Notes: a model not told the origin generated them from the letters alone. Counted from the stretch's first letter, positions 8,971 through 18,269 are shown. The stretch: DNA of 64,000 bases from Alphaproteobacteria bacterium (GCA_040216735.1 JAVJOO010000002.1:399118-463117), one strand, 5' to 3'. Numbers and translations: made by a program.

Positions 8971-9120
8971 ATGATGAATCAGATGATGGGAGGCGGCGGC
9001 ATGATGTGGATCGTAGCCTCTATTGGTCTTTTGCTGATCGTCCTTCTCGTGTTGGGGATCGCCGTTCTCGCCAAATACATCTCTTCAACGAGCATTGGCC
9101 CGCGGGAGGACTCGCGATGA
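8971..9120 (+). CDS. Met-rich single-span membrane peptide (49 aa)
   Basis: The frame opens with MMNQMMGGGGMMW, followed by one strong membrane helix (IVASIGLLLIVLLVLGI) and a short polar tail. Its stop overlaps the start of the next gene (ATGA at 9117-9120), which supports translation. Methionine-rich stretches bind Cu(I) in several periplasmic copper proteins, and the downstream oxidase has similar Met runs (MMGGMMERMM). Copper binding at the membrane is therefore a reasonable inference. No named family is claimed. Confidence 0.7.
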   Translation: MMNQMMGGGGMMWIVASIGLLLIVLLVLGIAVLAKYISSTSIGPREDSR

Positions 9121-10073
9121 ATCGCTTTCATAGCGCGATACGAAGGTCGTGCGATTTCCGAAGGGGCAGTGCATTGGGCCGATGGCAACAGTTTTTCCTA
9201 ATCGCCGTAGCTATCGTTTTCGTGTTTGGCGCCGGCCTACACCAGTTACAGGCGCAGTCTGCGCGAACGACGGTGTCAGAGCTTGCCACGACCACTCACT
9301 TTCACGGCTTGGCCGTCGACCCTGAGAATCCCAATCGCCTCTTACTTGCGACCCACCACGGGATCTACCTCCTCCTCGACGATGGCAGCGCGGAACGCGT
9401 GTCACGCAATCGCGACGACTTCATGGGCTTCGCGTCACACCCGAATGACCGTTCGCTTCTCATAGCGAGCGGGCATCCGGCCGGTGGCGGGAACCTAGGA
9501 GTTATCGTGTCGCGTGACGGCGGTCGAAAATGGGAGAAACTGGCAGATGGGGCCGGCGGTCCGGTTGATTTTCACCAACTCGCGGTCAGTCCCGCCGATC
9601 CCAACGTGATGTATGGCGTATTTGGTGGCATCCAGACCTCCTTGGACGCAGGCAAAACCTGGCGCCGGGTTGGCAATGCGCCCGAGGGTTTGATTGACCT
9701 CGCCGCGTCGTCGTTGCGTCCGAGTTGGCTCTATGCCGCCACGGAGACTGGCGTCTTACGTAGCGGCGATGGTGGACGAAACTGGCGGCCGAGCTATGCC
9801 AACGGGGCACCCGCCACGCTCATCCATATCACGGCCACCGGCACCGTCTATGCCTACGTGATCGGCCAGGGTTTCGTCCGATCGACCGAGAGTGAGAACA
9901 GCTGGACAGTCCTGAACGCAGGACTGGATGCGCGCTATCTGCTTCACCTTGCAGAACATCCGACCAACCCCGAAAAACTCTTCGCGGTCGCTTTCGATCC
10001 GACGTCCAAACGCCCATCGATCGTTCGGTCGGACGATGGCGGCGCGTCCTGGGAGACCTTGGGATTGAAGTAG
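9117..10073 (+). CDS. Exported BNR/Asp-box beta-propeller protein
   Basis: 318 aa with a signal anchor (FFLIAVAIVFVFGAG) and at least four Asp-box repeats: SRDGGRKW, SLDAGKTW, SGDGGRNW and SDDGGASW, plus a degenerate STESENSW. The repeats are spaced by about 40-60 residues, as in sialidase or Vps10-type propellers. Catalytic sialidase residues were not identified, so it is more likely a binding or scaffold protein. It is translationally coupled to the Met-rich peptide and precedes a cytochrome c and a multicopper oxidase, suggesting a periplasmic copper role. Confidence 0.8.
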   Translation: MNRFHSAIRRSCDFRRGSALGRWQQFFLIAVAIVFVFGAGLHQLQAQSARTTVSELATTTHFHGLAVDPENPNRLLLATHHGIYLLLDDGSAERVSRNRDDFMGFASHPNDRSLLIASGHPAGGGNLGVIVSRDGGRKWEKLADGAGGPVDFHQLAVSPADPNVMYGVFGGIQTSLDAGKTWRRVGNAPEGLIDLAASSLRPSWLYAATETGVLRSGDGGRNWRPSYANGAPATLIHITATGTVYAYVIGQGFVRSTESENSWTVLNAGLDARYLLHLAEHPTNPEKLFAVAFDPTSKRPSIVRSDDGGASWETLGLK

Positions 10074-10190
10074 GTCGACTGTGGATTCGCACCAACCGGC
10101 CCGGACTAAAGGTGCACCCGTGGTTGCACCATATATGCCGTGGATCGCGAATCGGTACGGCTTGAAGCTCGCCTAAGGAGATTGATGTAA

Positions 10191-10664
10191 ATGCGACGAA
10201 ACTTGATTCTGGCGATTTCAATCGGCGCCATCGCGCTCGCGGCGGCTCTGATCTTTTTTGTTTTCCGGTCCGAGCAGGTTGGGAGCGTCCACAGCGGGGC
10301 GAATTTGCGCGACCCAGCAGTGGTGGCGCTCGGGCAGGAGGTCTACGCGAACAACTGCGCAAGTTGTCACGGTGAAAACCTCGAGGGGCAGCCCGACTGG
10401 CGCAGGAGGCAACCTGACGGCCGCCTGCCCGCGCCGCCCCATGATGACACTGGGCACACTTGGCATCACCTTGATGTCGACCTCTTCCGCATTACAAAGA
10501 ACGGGGTGCAGGACATCGTTGGGCCGGACTACAAGACGGATATGCCGGTGTTCAAGGAAATTCTGACCGACGATGAAATCTGGGCGGCCATCGCGTTTAT
10601 CAAAAGCAAGTGGAGCGAGCGGATCCGTCTCCGCCAACGGCAAATAGAGAGTCGACAAGAGTAG
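10191..10664 (+). CDS. Membrane-anchored class I cytochrome c
   Basis: 157 aa with an N-terminal helix (about residues 5-24) and one heme c site CASCH near residue 60. A distal Met ligand is likely in TDMPVF. An AAGGAG sequence lies 11-16 nt before the ATG. Such cytochromes carry electrons in the periplasm; here the neighbouring multicopper oxidase could accept or donate electrons. The His-rich stretch HDDTGHTWHH is notable and might bind metal. Partner and function are inferred from context. Confidence 0.88.
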   Translation: MRRNLILAISIGAIALAAALIFFVFRSEQVGSVHSGANLRDPAVVALGQEVYANNCASCHGENLEGQPDWRRRQPDGRLPAPPHDDTGHTWHHLDVDLFRITKNGVQDIVGPDYKTDMPVFKEILTDDEIWAAIAFIKSKWSERIRLRQRQIESRQE

Positions 10665-10942
10665 GTCGGCGTGTTTGCCAACGCCGCAGCGGTAGGATGT
10701 GAGCTACGAACGCAATGAAAAGGGATCACATGTGTTATGGCGCCCTTGGGACCGCTCGGGGTCTGGCCCACCACTTTGTTTACGGCCCCACCGGCGGTGA
10801 CTGGACACGGTTATGCGCGACAAACTGAAACATTGATCGACGGCAACATCGTCAAACAGAGCGCCGATGGCGGTGAGACATGCTTCGCTTTCGGGGCGGC
10901 GGAGTTCAGGCAGCGGTCACCGTGGTACATGGAGGCAAGCAA

Positions 10943-12460
10943 ATGATTTCGCGCAGAACCGCTCTTGAAAGATTTTTGTTGGGTGGTGCGGGCCTAGCAA
11001 CTGCTGGTGCGCTGTCGAGCCAGAATATGCGCCGTTGGCTCTTCGCGCGGGCAGCTTTTGCCGCAGAGCCCCGGCCGCTCGCAATCCCGGAGACCATGGC
11101 TGGCGTGATGCGCCACGGCGTACGCACCTACGATCTCGGCCTGCAGAAAGGCATTTCGCGTTTCTTCGACGGGGCTGAGACCCGGACGCTCGGCATCAAC
11201 GGCGCATATCTGGGGCCGACACTTAGAATGAAGGCGGGCGAAGACGTACGATTAAACGTAACGAATCGTATCGGCGAACCCAGCACGATTCATTGGCATG
11301 GGTTTCATCTTCCTGCTCGCGCCGATGGCGGACCCCACCAAATCATCCGGGACGGACAGACATGGTCGCCACAGTTTACCGTGAAGCAGCGCGCCGCCAT
11401 GTTCTGGTATCACTCTCACATGGTCCCACGCACCGGTCCTCAGGTCTATCACGGTTTGGCCGGGCTCATTTTTGTGGACGACGATGAAACCGCGACCCTC
11501 GATTTGCCCGACGACTATGGCGTCGACGATGTCCCCTTGGTCTTGCAAGATCGCGCTTTTGACGCCGACGGTGCGCTGCTGTACGGCGCCTCCATGTCCA
11601 CCGTGATGATGGGCATGCGCGGCGACGTTCTGCTGGTTAACGGCACAATACGCCCCTATTTCGAAGCCCGTACAAACAGGCTGCGGCTCCGGGTACTCAA
11701 CGGTTCTAACGCCCGGTTCTACACGATCGGTTTCGCCGATGGGCGAACATTCCACCAAATTGGTTCGGACGGCGGTCTGCTGGAGCATCCCCATCAAACG
11801 TTTCGGTTGACGCTTGCCCCCGGCGAACGAGCGCAAATCATTGTCGATGTGTCCGATGGCCGGCCTGCGCTGCTGCGCACTTTTAAAACGGCGGATGTTG
11901 GCACCAGGGGCGGTGGTATGATGGGCGGTATGATGGAACGGATGATGGGCGACGACTTGACCTTCGACGTTCTCGACGTCAGACCGAACGCTGCGGGCGG
12001 CAAATCGGCGTCATTGCCCGACCGTCTCATTAGCCTGGAGCGCCTCGATCTGTCCGGCGTGGTGCGCACGCGCCGGTTCGTTATGCGAATGGGTATGGGC
12101 GGGATGATGATGGGTGGCAGCCCGCATACGATCAATGGCCGGGCGATGGATTTGAACCGTATCGACGAGACGGTGCGTTCCGGCACTACAGAGATATGGC
12201 AAATCGAGAATGCCTCGATGATGGCCCACCCCTTCCACATTCACGATGTGCAGTTCAGGATAATCGACCGCAATGGGGTGCCGCCGGCGCCCGGCGAGAT
12301 GGGGCTGAAGGACACCGTCGTCGTGGCTCCGAACGAGCGCGTCCGCCTCCTTCTCAGGTTTTCCGACTATACCGATCTAGAAAGGCCCTACATGTACCAT
12401 TGCCATATTCTCGAACATGAGGACGCGGGTATGATGGGGCAGTTCCTCGTCACTGCCTGA
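10943..12460 (+). CDS. CueO-like multicopper oxidase (Tat-exported)
   Basis: 505 aa. The ATG at 10943 has GGAGG 6 nt upstream and gives a twin-arginine signal (SRRTALERFLLG); a longer frame start is rejected. All copper motifs are present: HWHGFH, WYHSHM, HPFHIH and HCHILEHEDAGMM, including the axial Met. Met-rich segments MMGGMMERMM and MGMGGMMMGG resemble the Cu(I)-sequestering regions of CueO/CopA enzymes. The enzyme oxidises Cu(I) to Cu(II) in the periplasm. It ends the copper cluster. Confidence 0.95.
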   Translation: MISRRTALERFLLGGAGLATAGALSSQNMRRWLFARAAFAAEPRPLAIPETMAGVMRHGVRTYDLGLQKGISRFFDGAETRTLGINGAYLGPTLRMKAGEDVRLNVTNRIGEPSTIHWHGFHLPARADGGPHQIIRDGQTWSPQFTVKQRAAMFWYHSHMVPRTGPQVYHGLAGLIFVDDDETATLDLPDDYGVDDVPLVLQDRAFDADGALLYGASMSTVMMGMRGDVLLVNGTIRPYFEARTNRLRLRVLNGSNARFYTIGFADGRTFHQIGSDGGLLEHPHQTFRLTLAPGERAQIIVDVSDGRPALLRTFKTADVGTRGGGMMGGMMERMMGDDLTFDVLDVRPNAAGGKSASLPDRLISLERLDLSGVVRTRRFVMRMGMGGMMMGGSPHTINGRAMDLNRIDETVRSGTTEIWQIENASMMAHPFHIHDVQFRIIDRNGVPPAPGEMGLKDTVVVAPNERVRLLLRFSDYTDLERPYMYHCHILEHEDAGMMGQFLVTA

Positions 12461-12705
12461 CAGCGGTCTGCCCGCGTGAGAAGTTGCTGCTTCATGAGGA
12501 ACGGCGACGAGATTGGTGAACACCGCCGGCATCTGAGTTGTCGATGTCGGCCTGAGGATTACTCATCGAGCCTTCTTGGCCGGCGCGAGATTCTCCGATG
12601 TCACGCTCGTCGGCGTGCTGATGCTCATGCGGAAAGAAGAATAAATGAACCGAATCGAGCTTGCCCCGACGAAAGAATATCGCCACGCAAGTCGAAAATG
12701 GGCGG

Positions 12706-13167
12706 CTACAGGCTCGCGGTTGCCTTTTCGGCCGACAAGTCCCTGTGGTCGGAAGCACACAGACCGTGATCGGCCAGCACCTCGATGACACGGCATTCAG
12801 CGATCTTGCCGCCATGGCACTGAACAATCATGCGCTTAAGTTCACGCTTGAGCGCCTGTAAGCGCTTTATGCGGCTTTCTACCTGGTGAAGTTGGCGTCG
12901 GGCAATGCCGTCAGCCGCCTCGCAGGATCGGTCAGGGTCGTCGGCCAAATTGAGAAGCTCGCGGATCACCTCCAACGAGAAGCCAAGTTCACGGCTATGG
13001 CGGATGAAAGACAACCGATCTAAATGCGGCGTGCCGTAACGGCGCTGATTGCCTTCGGTGCGCATCGGTTCTGGCATTAGGCCGACCTGCTCGTAGTAGC
13101 GAATTGTCTGCACTTTGCAGCTCGTCCGTCCCGCCAGCTGGCCGATGGTGAATTCACGTTGCGCCAC
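12706..13167 (-). CDS. MerR-family heavy-metal regulator (PbrR/ZntR/CadR-like)
   Basis: 153 aa. The winged helix shows FTIGQLAGRT and VQTIRYYEQVGLMPEP, followed by a dimerisation helix. Metal-site cysteines occur as SCEAAD near residue 81, QCHGGKIAEC near 115-124 and a late LCASDH. This pattern suits divalent Pb/Cd/Zn sensors rather than CueR. It is divergent from the P1B ATPase, with the operator in between. The DNA site matches the promoter at 122-152, so it may control that cassette too. Confidence 0.9.
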   Translation of the reverse strand: MAQREFTIGQLAGRTSCKVQTIRYYEQVGLMPEPMRTEGNQRRYGTPHLDRLSFIRHSRELGFSLEVIRELLNLADDPDRSCEAADGIARRQLHQVESRIKRLQALKRELKRMIVQCHGGKIAECRVIEVLADHGLCASDHRDLSAEKATASL

Positions 13168-13177
13168 AATGTACCCC

Positions 13178-13208
13178 TTGAACCTACAGTGACTGTAGGT
13201 CTTATCCT
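13178..13208 (+). promoter_or_regulatory. MerR-type operator and promoter of the metal ATPase
   Basis: A perfect dyad ACCTACAGT-G-ACTGTAGGT (13182-13200) lies between -35 TTGAAC (13178-13183) and -10 TATCCT (13203-13208), spaced 19 bp. This is the arrangement activated by DNA distortion in MerR systems. The ATPase ATG follows 39 nt after the -10. Spacing and dyad match the site at 122-152. Confidence 0.85.
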
Positions 13209-13247
13209 GTCATCAACAGATTACGGAGTCCACGGTCGGAGCATTCC

Positions 13248-15620
13248 ATGGCGCATTCGCATACCCACGAAGTCTCTTCCGAGCACGCCCATGGCGAAGC
13301 GGCGTCTTGCGGGCCGAGCGAAATTGATCCTCCGGAGATTTCGTTCCGCGACGCTCGCGCCTTCAAGGTACGGGGCATGGATTGTGCGGAAGAGATATCG
13401 GTACTGAAAGGGGCAGTTGGACCCATCGTCGGCGGAACGGAGCGACTAGCCTTTGACGTGTTGAATGGCCGCATGACCGTGGCCCATGCTGCCGAAGACG
13501 TTGACGATGACGCGATCGTCAAGGCCGTCGGGGCGACCGGCATGAGCGCGGTCCGTTGGGAGGCACATGCCGACCGGGGCAAGACCGATCACCATCGCCG
13601 CCATCAGGTTCTATTCGCGGCGGCCAGCGGCACCTGCATCCTCATCGGCCTTGTCGTTCACGTGATCCTCGCCGGAGGATTCGCGGAAGCCTGGCGGCTT
13701 CTTGGGAGTCATGCGGGCCAGCCGATGCCCTGGCCAGAGATTGCGGCGTATCTCGCGGCGGCCGTGCTTGGCGGCCGCTTCGTCGTCATCAAGGCTTGGT
13801 ACGCGGCGCGCAACCTGCGCCCGGACATGAACCTGCTAATGACGGTGGCCGTACTCGGCGCCATGGCGATCGGTGAGTGGTTCGAGGCCGCGACCGTCTC
13901 CTTTCTATTCGCGTTATCGCTTGCGTTAGAGGGGTGGAGCGTCGGTCGCGCCCGTCAGGCAATCGCGGCGCTCCTTGACCTCGCACCGCGGACGGTGCGC
14001 CTCGTGCGTTCGGACGGATCGGAAACCGAGGTTTCGGTGGCGGCGGTAAAGCCCGGTGACCGGTTTATCGTCCCCGGGGGCGCGCGCATCGCGTTGGACG
14101 GCCGCATTGTGTCCGGAACCAGCGCCGTCAACCAGGCGCCGATCACGGGCGAAAGCATCCCAGTGGAGAAAGAAGCCGGCAGCGAGGTCTACGCCGGCAC
14201 TATCAACGGCGATGGCACGCTTACAGTCGAAGCGACGAAGGCCGCGGAAGACACCGCTCTCGCGCGCATCATCCGGATGGTCGAAGAGGCGCATTCCCGG
14301 CGCGCACCTACCGAACAATGGGTCGAGCGGTTTGCCCGCATCTACACGCCGGTAGTCATGGTCCTGGCGTTGCTTGTTTTCGTCGTGCCCCCGGTGCTGT
14401 TCGATGGGGTTTGGCACGAATGGCTCTACAGGGCCCTCGTTCTTTTGGTCATCGCCTGTCCCTGTGCGTTGGTGATCTCGACGCCAATCTCGATCGTCGC
14501 GTCATTGGCTGCCTCAGCCCGTGCCGGCGTATTGGTCAAGGGTGGCGCCTTCGTCGAACTGCCTGCTCATCTCCAAGCGATCGCCATGGACAAGACAGGA
14601 ACCATCACCCAAGGCAAGCCCGAAGTGGTGCGCCTGATAGCGTTCGGGAATCACACCGAAACTGAGCTCCTTCTTCGCGCCGCGGCGCTCGAGGCGCACT
14701 CAACGCACCCACTCGCGCGTGCTGTCCTTCATTGTTTGGAGAGCAAAGGGATTGAACCAGAGCCAGCTACGAACGTGCAGGTCTTGCGGGGCAAGGGCCT
14801 GACGGGCATGTTCGAAGGCGAACCCTACTGGCTTGGTTCGCATCGCTATGTCCTGGAACGCGGCCAAGAGACTCCGGAAATTACGCGCGAGACGGAGGCT
14901 CTCGAGGCCGACGGCAAGACCGTTATCGTCATCGGCAATTCCCGCCACGTCTGCGGCCTGATCGCCGTCGCCGATACCATTCGACCCGAGGCGCGCGAGG
15001 TTGTGAGACAGTTGCACGCCGCCGGTGTCGGACACGTCGTCATGTTGACTGGCGATAACCGCGTTACCGCGGAAGCGATTGCCAGAGAAATTGGCATCGA
15101 CGAAGTCCATGCGGAGCTCCTCCCTGAGGACAAGTTGATCAAGGTCGAGGAACTCGTCGCACGCTATCGCACCGTGGCCATGGTCGGCGATGGGGTCAAC
15201 GATGCGCCCGCTCTCGCGCGCGCCAGTCTCGGTATCGCGATGGGTGCGATCGGCTCTGATGCCGCGATTGAGACCGCCGACATAGCCCTAATGACCGACG
15301 ATATCTCGAAGCTTCCGTGGTTGGTGCGCCACTCCAAACACACACTCGCGGTGATACGCCAAAATATCGCCTTTGCACTCGGCGTGAAGACCGTGTTCTT
15401 CGTCCTTACCTTTGTCGGTATGTCCAGTCTCTGGGGGGCGATCGCTGCCGACGTCGTAGCATCTCTTCTTGTCGTGATGAACGGACTGAGGCTGCTGCGG
15501 GGCGCAACAGGCGTGCAGCCGGCGGCCGACCCAAGGGTGGCCACGCGATTCTACCCTCGATTGCGCGCACCTCTTGCCTCCACCTCGCTGACAGGGGCAT
15601 CACGCAACCATGAGCATTGA
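13248..15620 (+). CDS. P1B-type heavy-metal ATPase (Zn/Cd/Pb exporter)
   Basis: 790 aa. A His-rich start (HSHTHEVSSEHAHG) precedes a heavy-metal-associated domain with GMDCAEE. The membrane metal site ACPCALV (near residue 404), the phosphorylation motif DKTGT (near 448), the HP motif HSTHPLA and GDGVNDAPA (near 646) are all present. CPC with these features indicates a P1B-2 pump for Zn2+, Cd2+ or Pb2+. It is driven by the MerR-type promoter and followed by lspA and a methyltransferase, an order resembling pbr loci. The Pro/Arg-rich C-terminal 30 residues are variable. Confidence 0.94.
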   Translation: MAHSHTHEVSSEHAHGEAASCGPSEIDPPEISFRDARAFKVRGMDCAEEISVLKGAVGPIVGGTERLAFDVLNGRMTVAHAAEDVDDDAIVKAVGATGMSAVRWEAHADRGKTDHHRRHQVLFAAASGTCILIGLVVHVILAGGFAEAWRLLGSHAGQPMPWPEIAAYLAAAVLGGRFVVIKAWYAARNLRPDMNLLMTVAVLGAMAIGEWFEAATVSFLFALSLALEGWSVGRARQAIAALLDLAPRTVRLVRSDGSETEVSVAAVKPGDRFIVPGGARIALDGRIVSGTSAVNQAPITGESIPVEKEAGSEVYAGTINGDGTLTVEATKAAEDTALARIIRMVEEAHSRRAPTEQWVERFARIYTPVVMVLALLVFVVPPVLFDGVWHEWLYRALVLLVIACPCALVISTPISIVASLAASARAGVLVKGGAFVELPAHLQAIAMDKTGTITQGKPEVVRLIAFGNHTETELLLRAAALEAHSTHPLARAVLHCLESKGIEPEPATNVQVLRGKGLTGMFEGEPYWLGSHRYVLERGQETPEITRETEALEADGKTVIVIGNSRHVCGLIAVADTIRPEAREVVRQLHAAGVGHVVMLTGDNRVTAEAIAREIGIDEVHAELLPEDKLIKVEELVARYRTVAMVGDGVNDAPALARASLGIAMGAIGSDAAIETADIALMTDDISKLPWLVRHSKHTLAVIRQNIAFALGVKTVFFVLTFVGMSSLWGAIAADVVASLLVVMNGLRLLRGATGVQPAADPRVATRFYPRLRAPLASTSLTGASRNHEH

Positions 15621-15683
15621 ATCAGATCGCAGAAATTCCGCGTGATCGGCAGCGCTCTGCAAATGCTGAGAGGGTGAACTGCC

Positions 15684-16175
15684 ATGCGGTTTGTAATTTC
15701 ATTCGGAATCATATTTTCGACTCTAGTCATTGATCTGACTTCGAAATGGCTCATCGAATCGGTCGTCATGAACCCGCCGCGCGTGATCCCGGTACTGCCT
15801 TTTTTCAATCTCGTGATCGGTCATAACCGGGGCGTAAGTTTTGGCCTGCTCAATTCAGATAATCCGTCTACCACTTACGCGTTGATCGTCTTCGCACTCC
15901 TGATCATCGTCGCCCTCTCGATCGCACTCTGGCGATCAGACAATTTCATACGTGCAGCGGGGTTCGCCGCGATCATCGGCGGCGCTCTTAGCAACGTTGT
16001 GGACCGATTCCGCGACGGCGGGGTGACCGACTTCCTGGATTTCTATGTTGGCCAGTACCATTGGCCAGCCTTCAACTTCGCAGATATAGCCATATTCTTC
16101 GGGGTGATTTCCCTTTTGATCCCATTTGGGTCATCGACCATTCCCAGGAGGTCGTCTCCGCGCAATGTTATCTGA
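15684..16175 (+). CDS. lspA: Lipoprotein signal peptidase II (LspA/PbrC type)
   Basis: 163 aa with four membrane helices. The catalytic Asp motifs are present: GGALSNVVDRF and FNFADIAIF, as is the family motif NRGVSFGLL. LspA cleaves prolipoproteins in the inner membrane. Copies next to P1B ATPases are known from lead resistance (PbrC). As a plasmid- or island-type extra copy it probably serves a metal-related lipoprotein, though none is evident here. Its end overlaps the next gene by 11 nt. Confidence 0.92.
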   Translation: MRFVISFGIIFSTLVIDLTSKWLIESVVMNPPRVIPVLPFFNLVIGHNRGVSFGLLNSDNPSTTYALIVFALLIIVALSIALWRSDNFIRAAGFAAIIGGALSNVVDRFRDGGVTDFLDFYVGQYHWPAFNFADIAIFFGVISLLIPFGSSTIPRRSSPRNVI

Positions 16176-16719
16176 TCTCCTCTTTGGCGTTTCTCTCCTG
16201 GCCGCCTCTATCGTCGCCGTGCTCTGCGCGACGAGCGCGCAAAAACGTAAGTTTCAATTCTGGCCGCCTCCGCGCGTAGGGAGTTGGCAACACATAAGCT
16301 TCAGATGGCTGTTTCGGCTGTTCGTGTATCCACTCGTTGTTTTGACATTTATTGAGTTCGAAGCCGTGGTCGGGGTGCGGGCGTTGGTTCGGTACAGCGT
16401 CGGGGCTTTGGCGTTTATTGTTGGCTTCGGGGTGGCCTTTTTGATCACTCTCCAGATGGGATGGCGCAACGCTTTCGGCGAAAGGCAAGGCTTAAAGACA
16501 ACCGGCTGGTTCTCTCGTTGTCGCAATCCTGTCTACGTGGCGACCTGGCTGGGACTAATTGGCTGGGCGCTGGTCGCGAACTCGTGGATGGTCGCGGTAC
16601 TTCTCGCGACATGGGCGTCCCTTTACGCCTTGGCACCGCTCCTAGAAGAGCCATGGTTGGAGCAACGATATGGCGACGAATATCGTACTTATAGGGCGGA
16701 TGTACCTCGCTTCTTCTGA
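16165..16719 (+). CDS. Isoprenylcysteine carboxyl methyltransferase-like membrane protein
   Basis: 184 aa, multi-spanning. The C-terminal half has the ICMT/PEMT signature: TTGWFSRCRNPVYVA, a further membrane hairpin, then EEPWLEQRYGDEYRTY. These enzymes methylate lipids or small substrates with S-adenosylmethionine. The ATG at 16165 lies inside the lspA end, so translation is coupled. Proteins of this family are often found in metal-resistance operons with CzcD or LspA; the substrate is unknown. Confidence 0.85.
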   Translation: MLSDLLFGVSLLAASIVAVLCATSAQKRKFQFWPPPRVGSWQHISFRWLFRLFVYPLVVLTFIEFEAVVGVRALVRYSVGALAFIVGFGVAFLITLQMGWRNAFGERQGLKTTGWFSRCRNPVYVATWLGLIGWALVANSWMVAVLLATWASLYALAPLLEEPWLEQRYGDEYRTYRADVPRFF

Positions 16720-17038
16720 GCGGTGGGCGACGACTTTCGACGAATTCCGGCCCGGTTTTGCTCAACCACAAAAGGCGTGAAGAGCGACCTATTGCGGCCG
16801 CGCACCCAAAGCTCGGAAATTCCGTTTAGGGCGACTGATCGGGCCAGGGCTTCCAATTTCCTAGACTATTTTGGAGGGCCCCAATGTTGACACTGCCTCC
16901 CGTACTGCTTCGGGTAACGCAACGCGGTGCTCTAAACAGCTCGGGTCTCTCCTATGAAATACCGGGACAACCCGCAGCATCGTGTTAAACGTCACATTAC
17001 TTGGTGCATATTTTGCCCCGGCGCCGACTGGTGCCTTT
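16720..17038. other. Intergenic region without a clear gene
   Basis: This separates the ATPase-lspA-ICMT operon from the convergent zinc-ribbon gene. A 34-codon frame (16884-16988) starts behind a good GGAGGG site, but the peptide has no recognisable features. No strong terminator hairpin was found. Confidence 0.4.
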
Positions 17039-17812
17039 TTAGTCAGGGGCTGGCAATGGCGTGACGAACGTTTTGGCTTCGGCGCGAACCCTCTCGATCG
17101 AATTTCGGTGGCCTTCGTATTCGGGATTTGCCGTTACGATCTCGGTGTCATAGGCCGCGGCGAATGCCGCGAGAATGCGCGAAACGGCGGCGCGATCTCC
17201 GGATTGATTGGCGGCATCGTATTCCAGCGCCAGCGCCAACAGATGGTTTGGCGCGCCCAACCTCATGGCGGCGATCTGCCGATCGACGTTGGCACGGTCG
17301 CCGGCCACCCGGTGGATCAGGCCAAGATGGTAGCGCGCGTCGCGATCCAATGCCGGGAGACCCCCATAGGCTTGAACCGCCATCGGGACGAAGCGAAGCG
17401 CCTCGGCGAGGTTGCCCTGTTCGCTGGCCGTCATGATGCGGTTGAACAGACGATCTGCGGCCTGTCGCTGCGTCATCCGCGAAAGGTCGAGCGGTCCGTT
17501 CGGCGATGCGCTGGCCGGAGCGTCGAACACGGGCGCGGGTAGCACCGAGAGCAGCGGTGGGGCGGCGTCGCGCTTCGAGTACATCACTCCAACCAATACA
17601 GCGACGGCAATCAGACCGGCGAACGTACCCCATGCGGCCCACCGACCGGTTGACCATTTGCCGCCGCGCAATCGGCCGTCTAACGCTGCGCCGCAGGCAT
17701 AACAGAACCCGGCCTCCGGCATGGTAGCGGTTGCGCAGGACGGGCAAACCCGTCCATTGACCGCTTTGCCGCGGTCGTCGGAATTTCTGCGGTTGCGCCG
17801 CGTCACCGGCAT
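17039..17812 (-). CDS. Zinc-ribbon membrane protein with TPR-like periplasmic region
   Basis: 257 aa from ATG 17812. The cytoplasmic N-terminus has a zinc ribbon (VCPSCATAT and FCYACGAAL), then one membrane helix (about 63-80). The outer domain contains helix pairs such as ADRLFNRIMTASEQGNLAEAL and ARYHLGLIHRVAGD that look like tetratricopeptide repeats. Function unknown; the architecture suggests a sensor or scaffold. It stands alone between the metal operons. An overlapping open frame on the plus strand is considered a shadow. Confidence 0.7.
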   Translation of the reverse strand: MPVTRRNRRNSDDRGKAVNGRVCPSCATATMPEAGFCYACGAALDGRLRGGKWSTGRWAAWGTFAGLIAVAVLVGVMYSKRDAAPPLLSVLPAPVFDAPASASPNGPLDLSRMTQRQAADRLFNRIMTASEQGNLAEALRFVPMAVQAYGGLPALDRDARYHLGLIHRVAGDRANVDRQIAAMRLGAPNHLLALALEYDAANQSGDRAAVSRILAAFAAAYDTEIVTANPEYEGHRNSIERVRAEAKTFVTPLPAPD

Positions 17813-18269
17813 GGATCTCCTCAGCAACGGAGCGAAACGATCGCGGCCTGTATCACACGAAGGTTGCTAGTGGACGGGTCCCGCACGCTGTCAAAGAGCT
17901 TCGGATATCCTATGGTTATCTGCAAGCTTAACCGGTTGCCAGTGTCGACCGTCGGGGATCGTGAACGAGACCAAGCGCCGGTGCTTCAGCAACGGCCGTC
18001 AACCCAGTCGATGACTGACGAAGTTGCGTGGAAGCTGTCCCCGACGCACGCATGTTCACTGCAATACCTGCAAAGGCGCATAAACCAGCATCCGAACCGC
18101 AATGCTGGTGGTGCCCCGCTCGGTCCTTATCCCTCATTGAGATAGACCACGACGACGTCAGCCAATTCAGGTTGGATCAGAGTACTGGCGAAAAGACTGG
18201 TTCCGGGCACACCTCGTGCCTCCACAGTTCCTACGGTCCACGAGAGTGCAAGAGTACGCAACCCAAAAC
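17813..18269. other. Intergenic region without a clear gene
   Basis: About 450 nt upstream of the zinc-ribbon gene and beyond the end of the mercury operon. Only short, compositionally unlikely open frames occur. No operator or known repeat was recognised. Confidence 0.4.

Noticed and set aside
16884-16988. 34-codon frame behind GGAGGG
   Set aside because: It has a good RBS but no family, membrane helix or conserved motif. It is mentioned only within the intergenic entry.
16982-17542. 186-codon plus-strand frame
   Set aside because: It is antisense to the zinc-ribbon membrane protein, which has paired CxxC motifs, a membrane helix and a sensible start.
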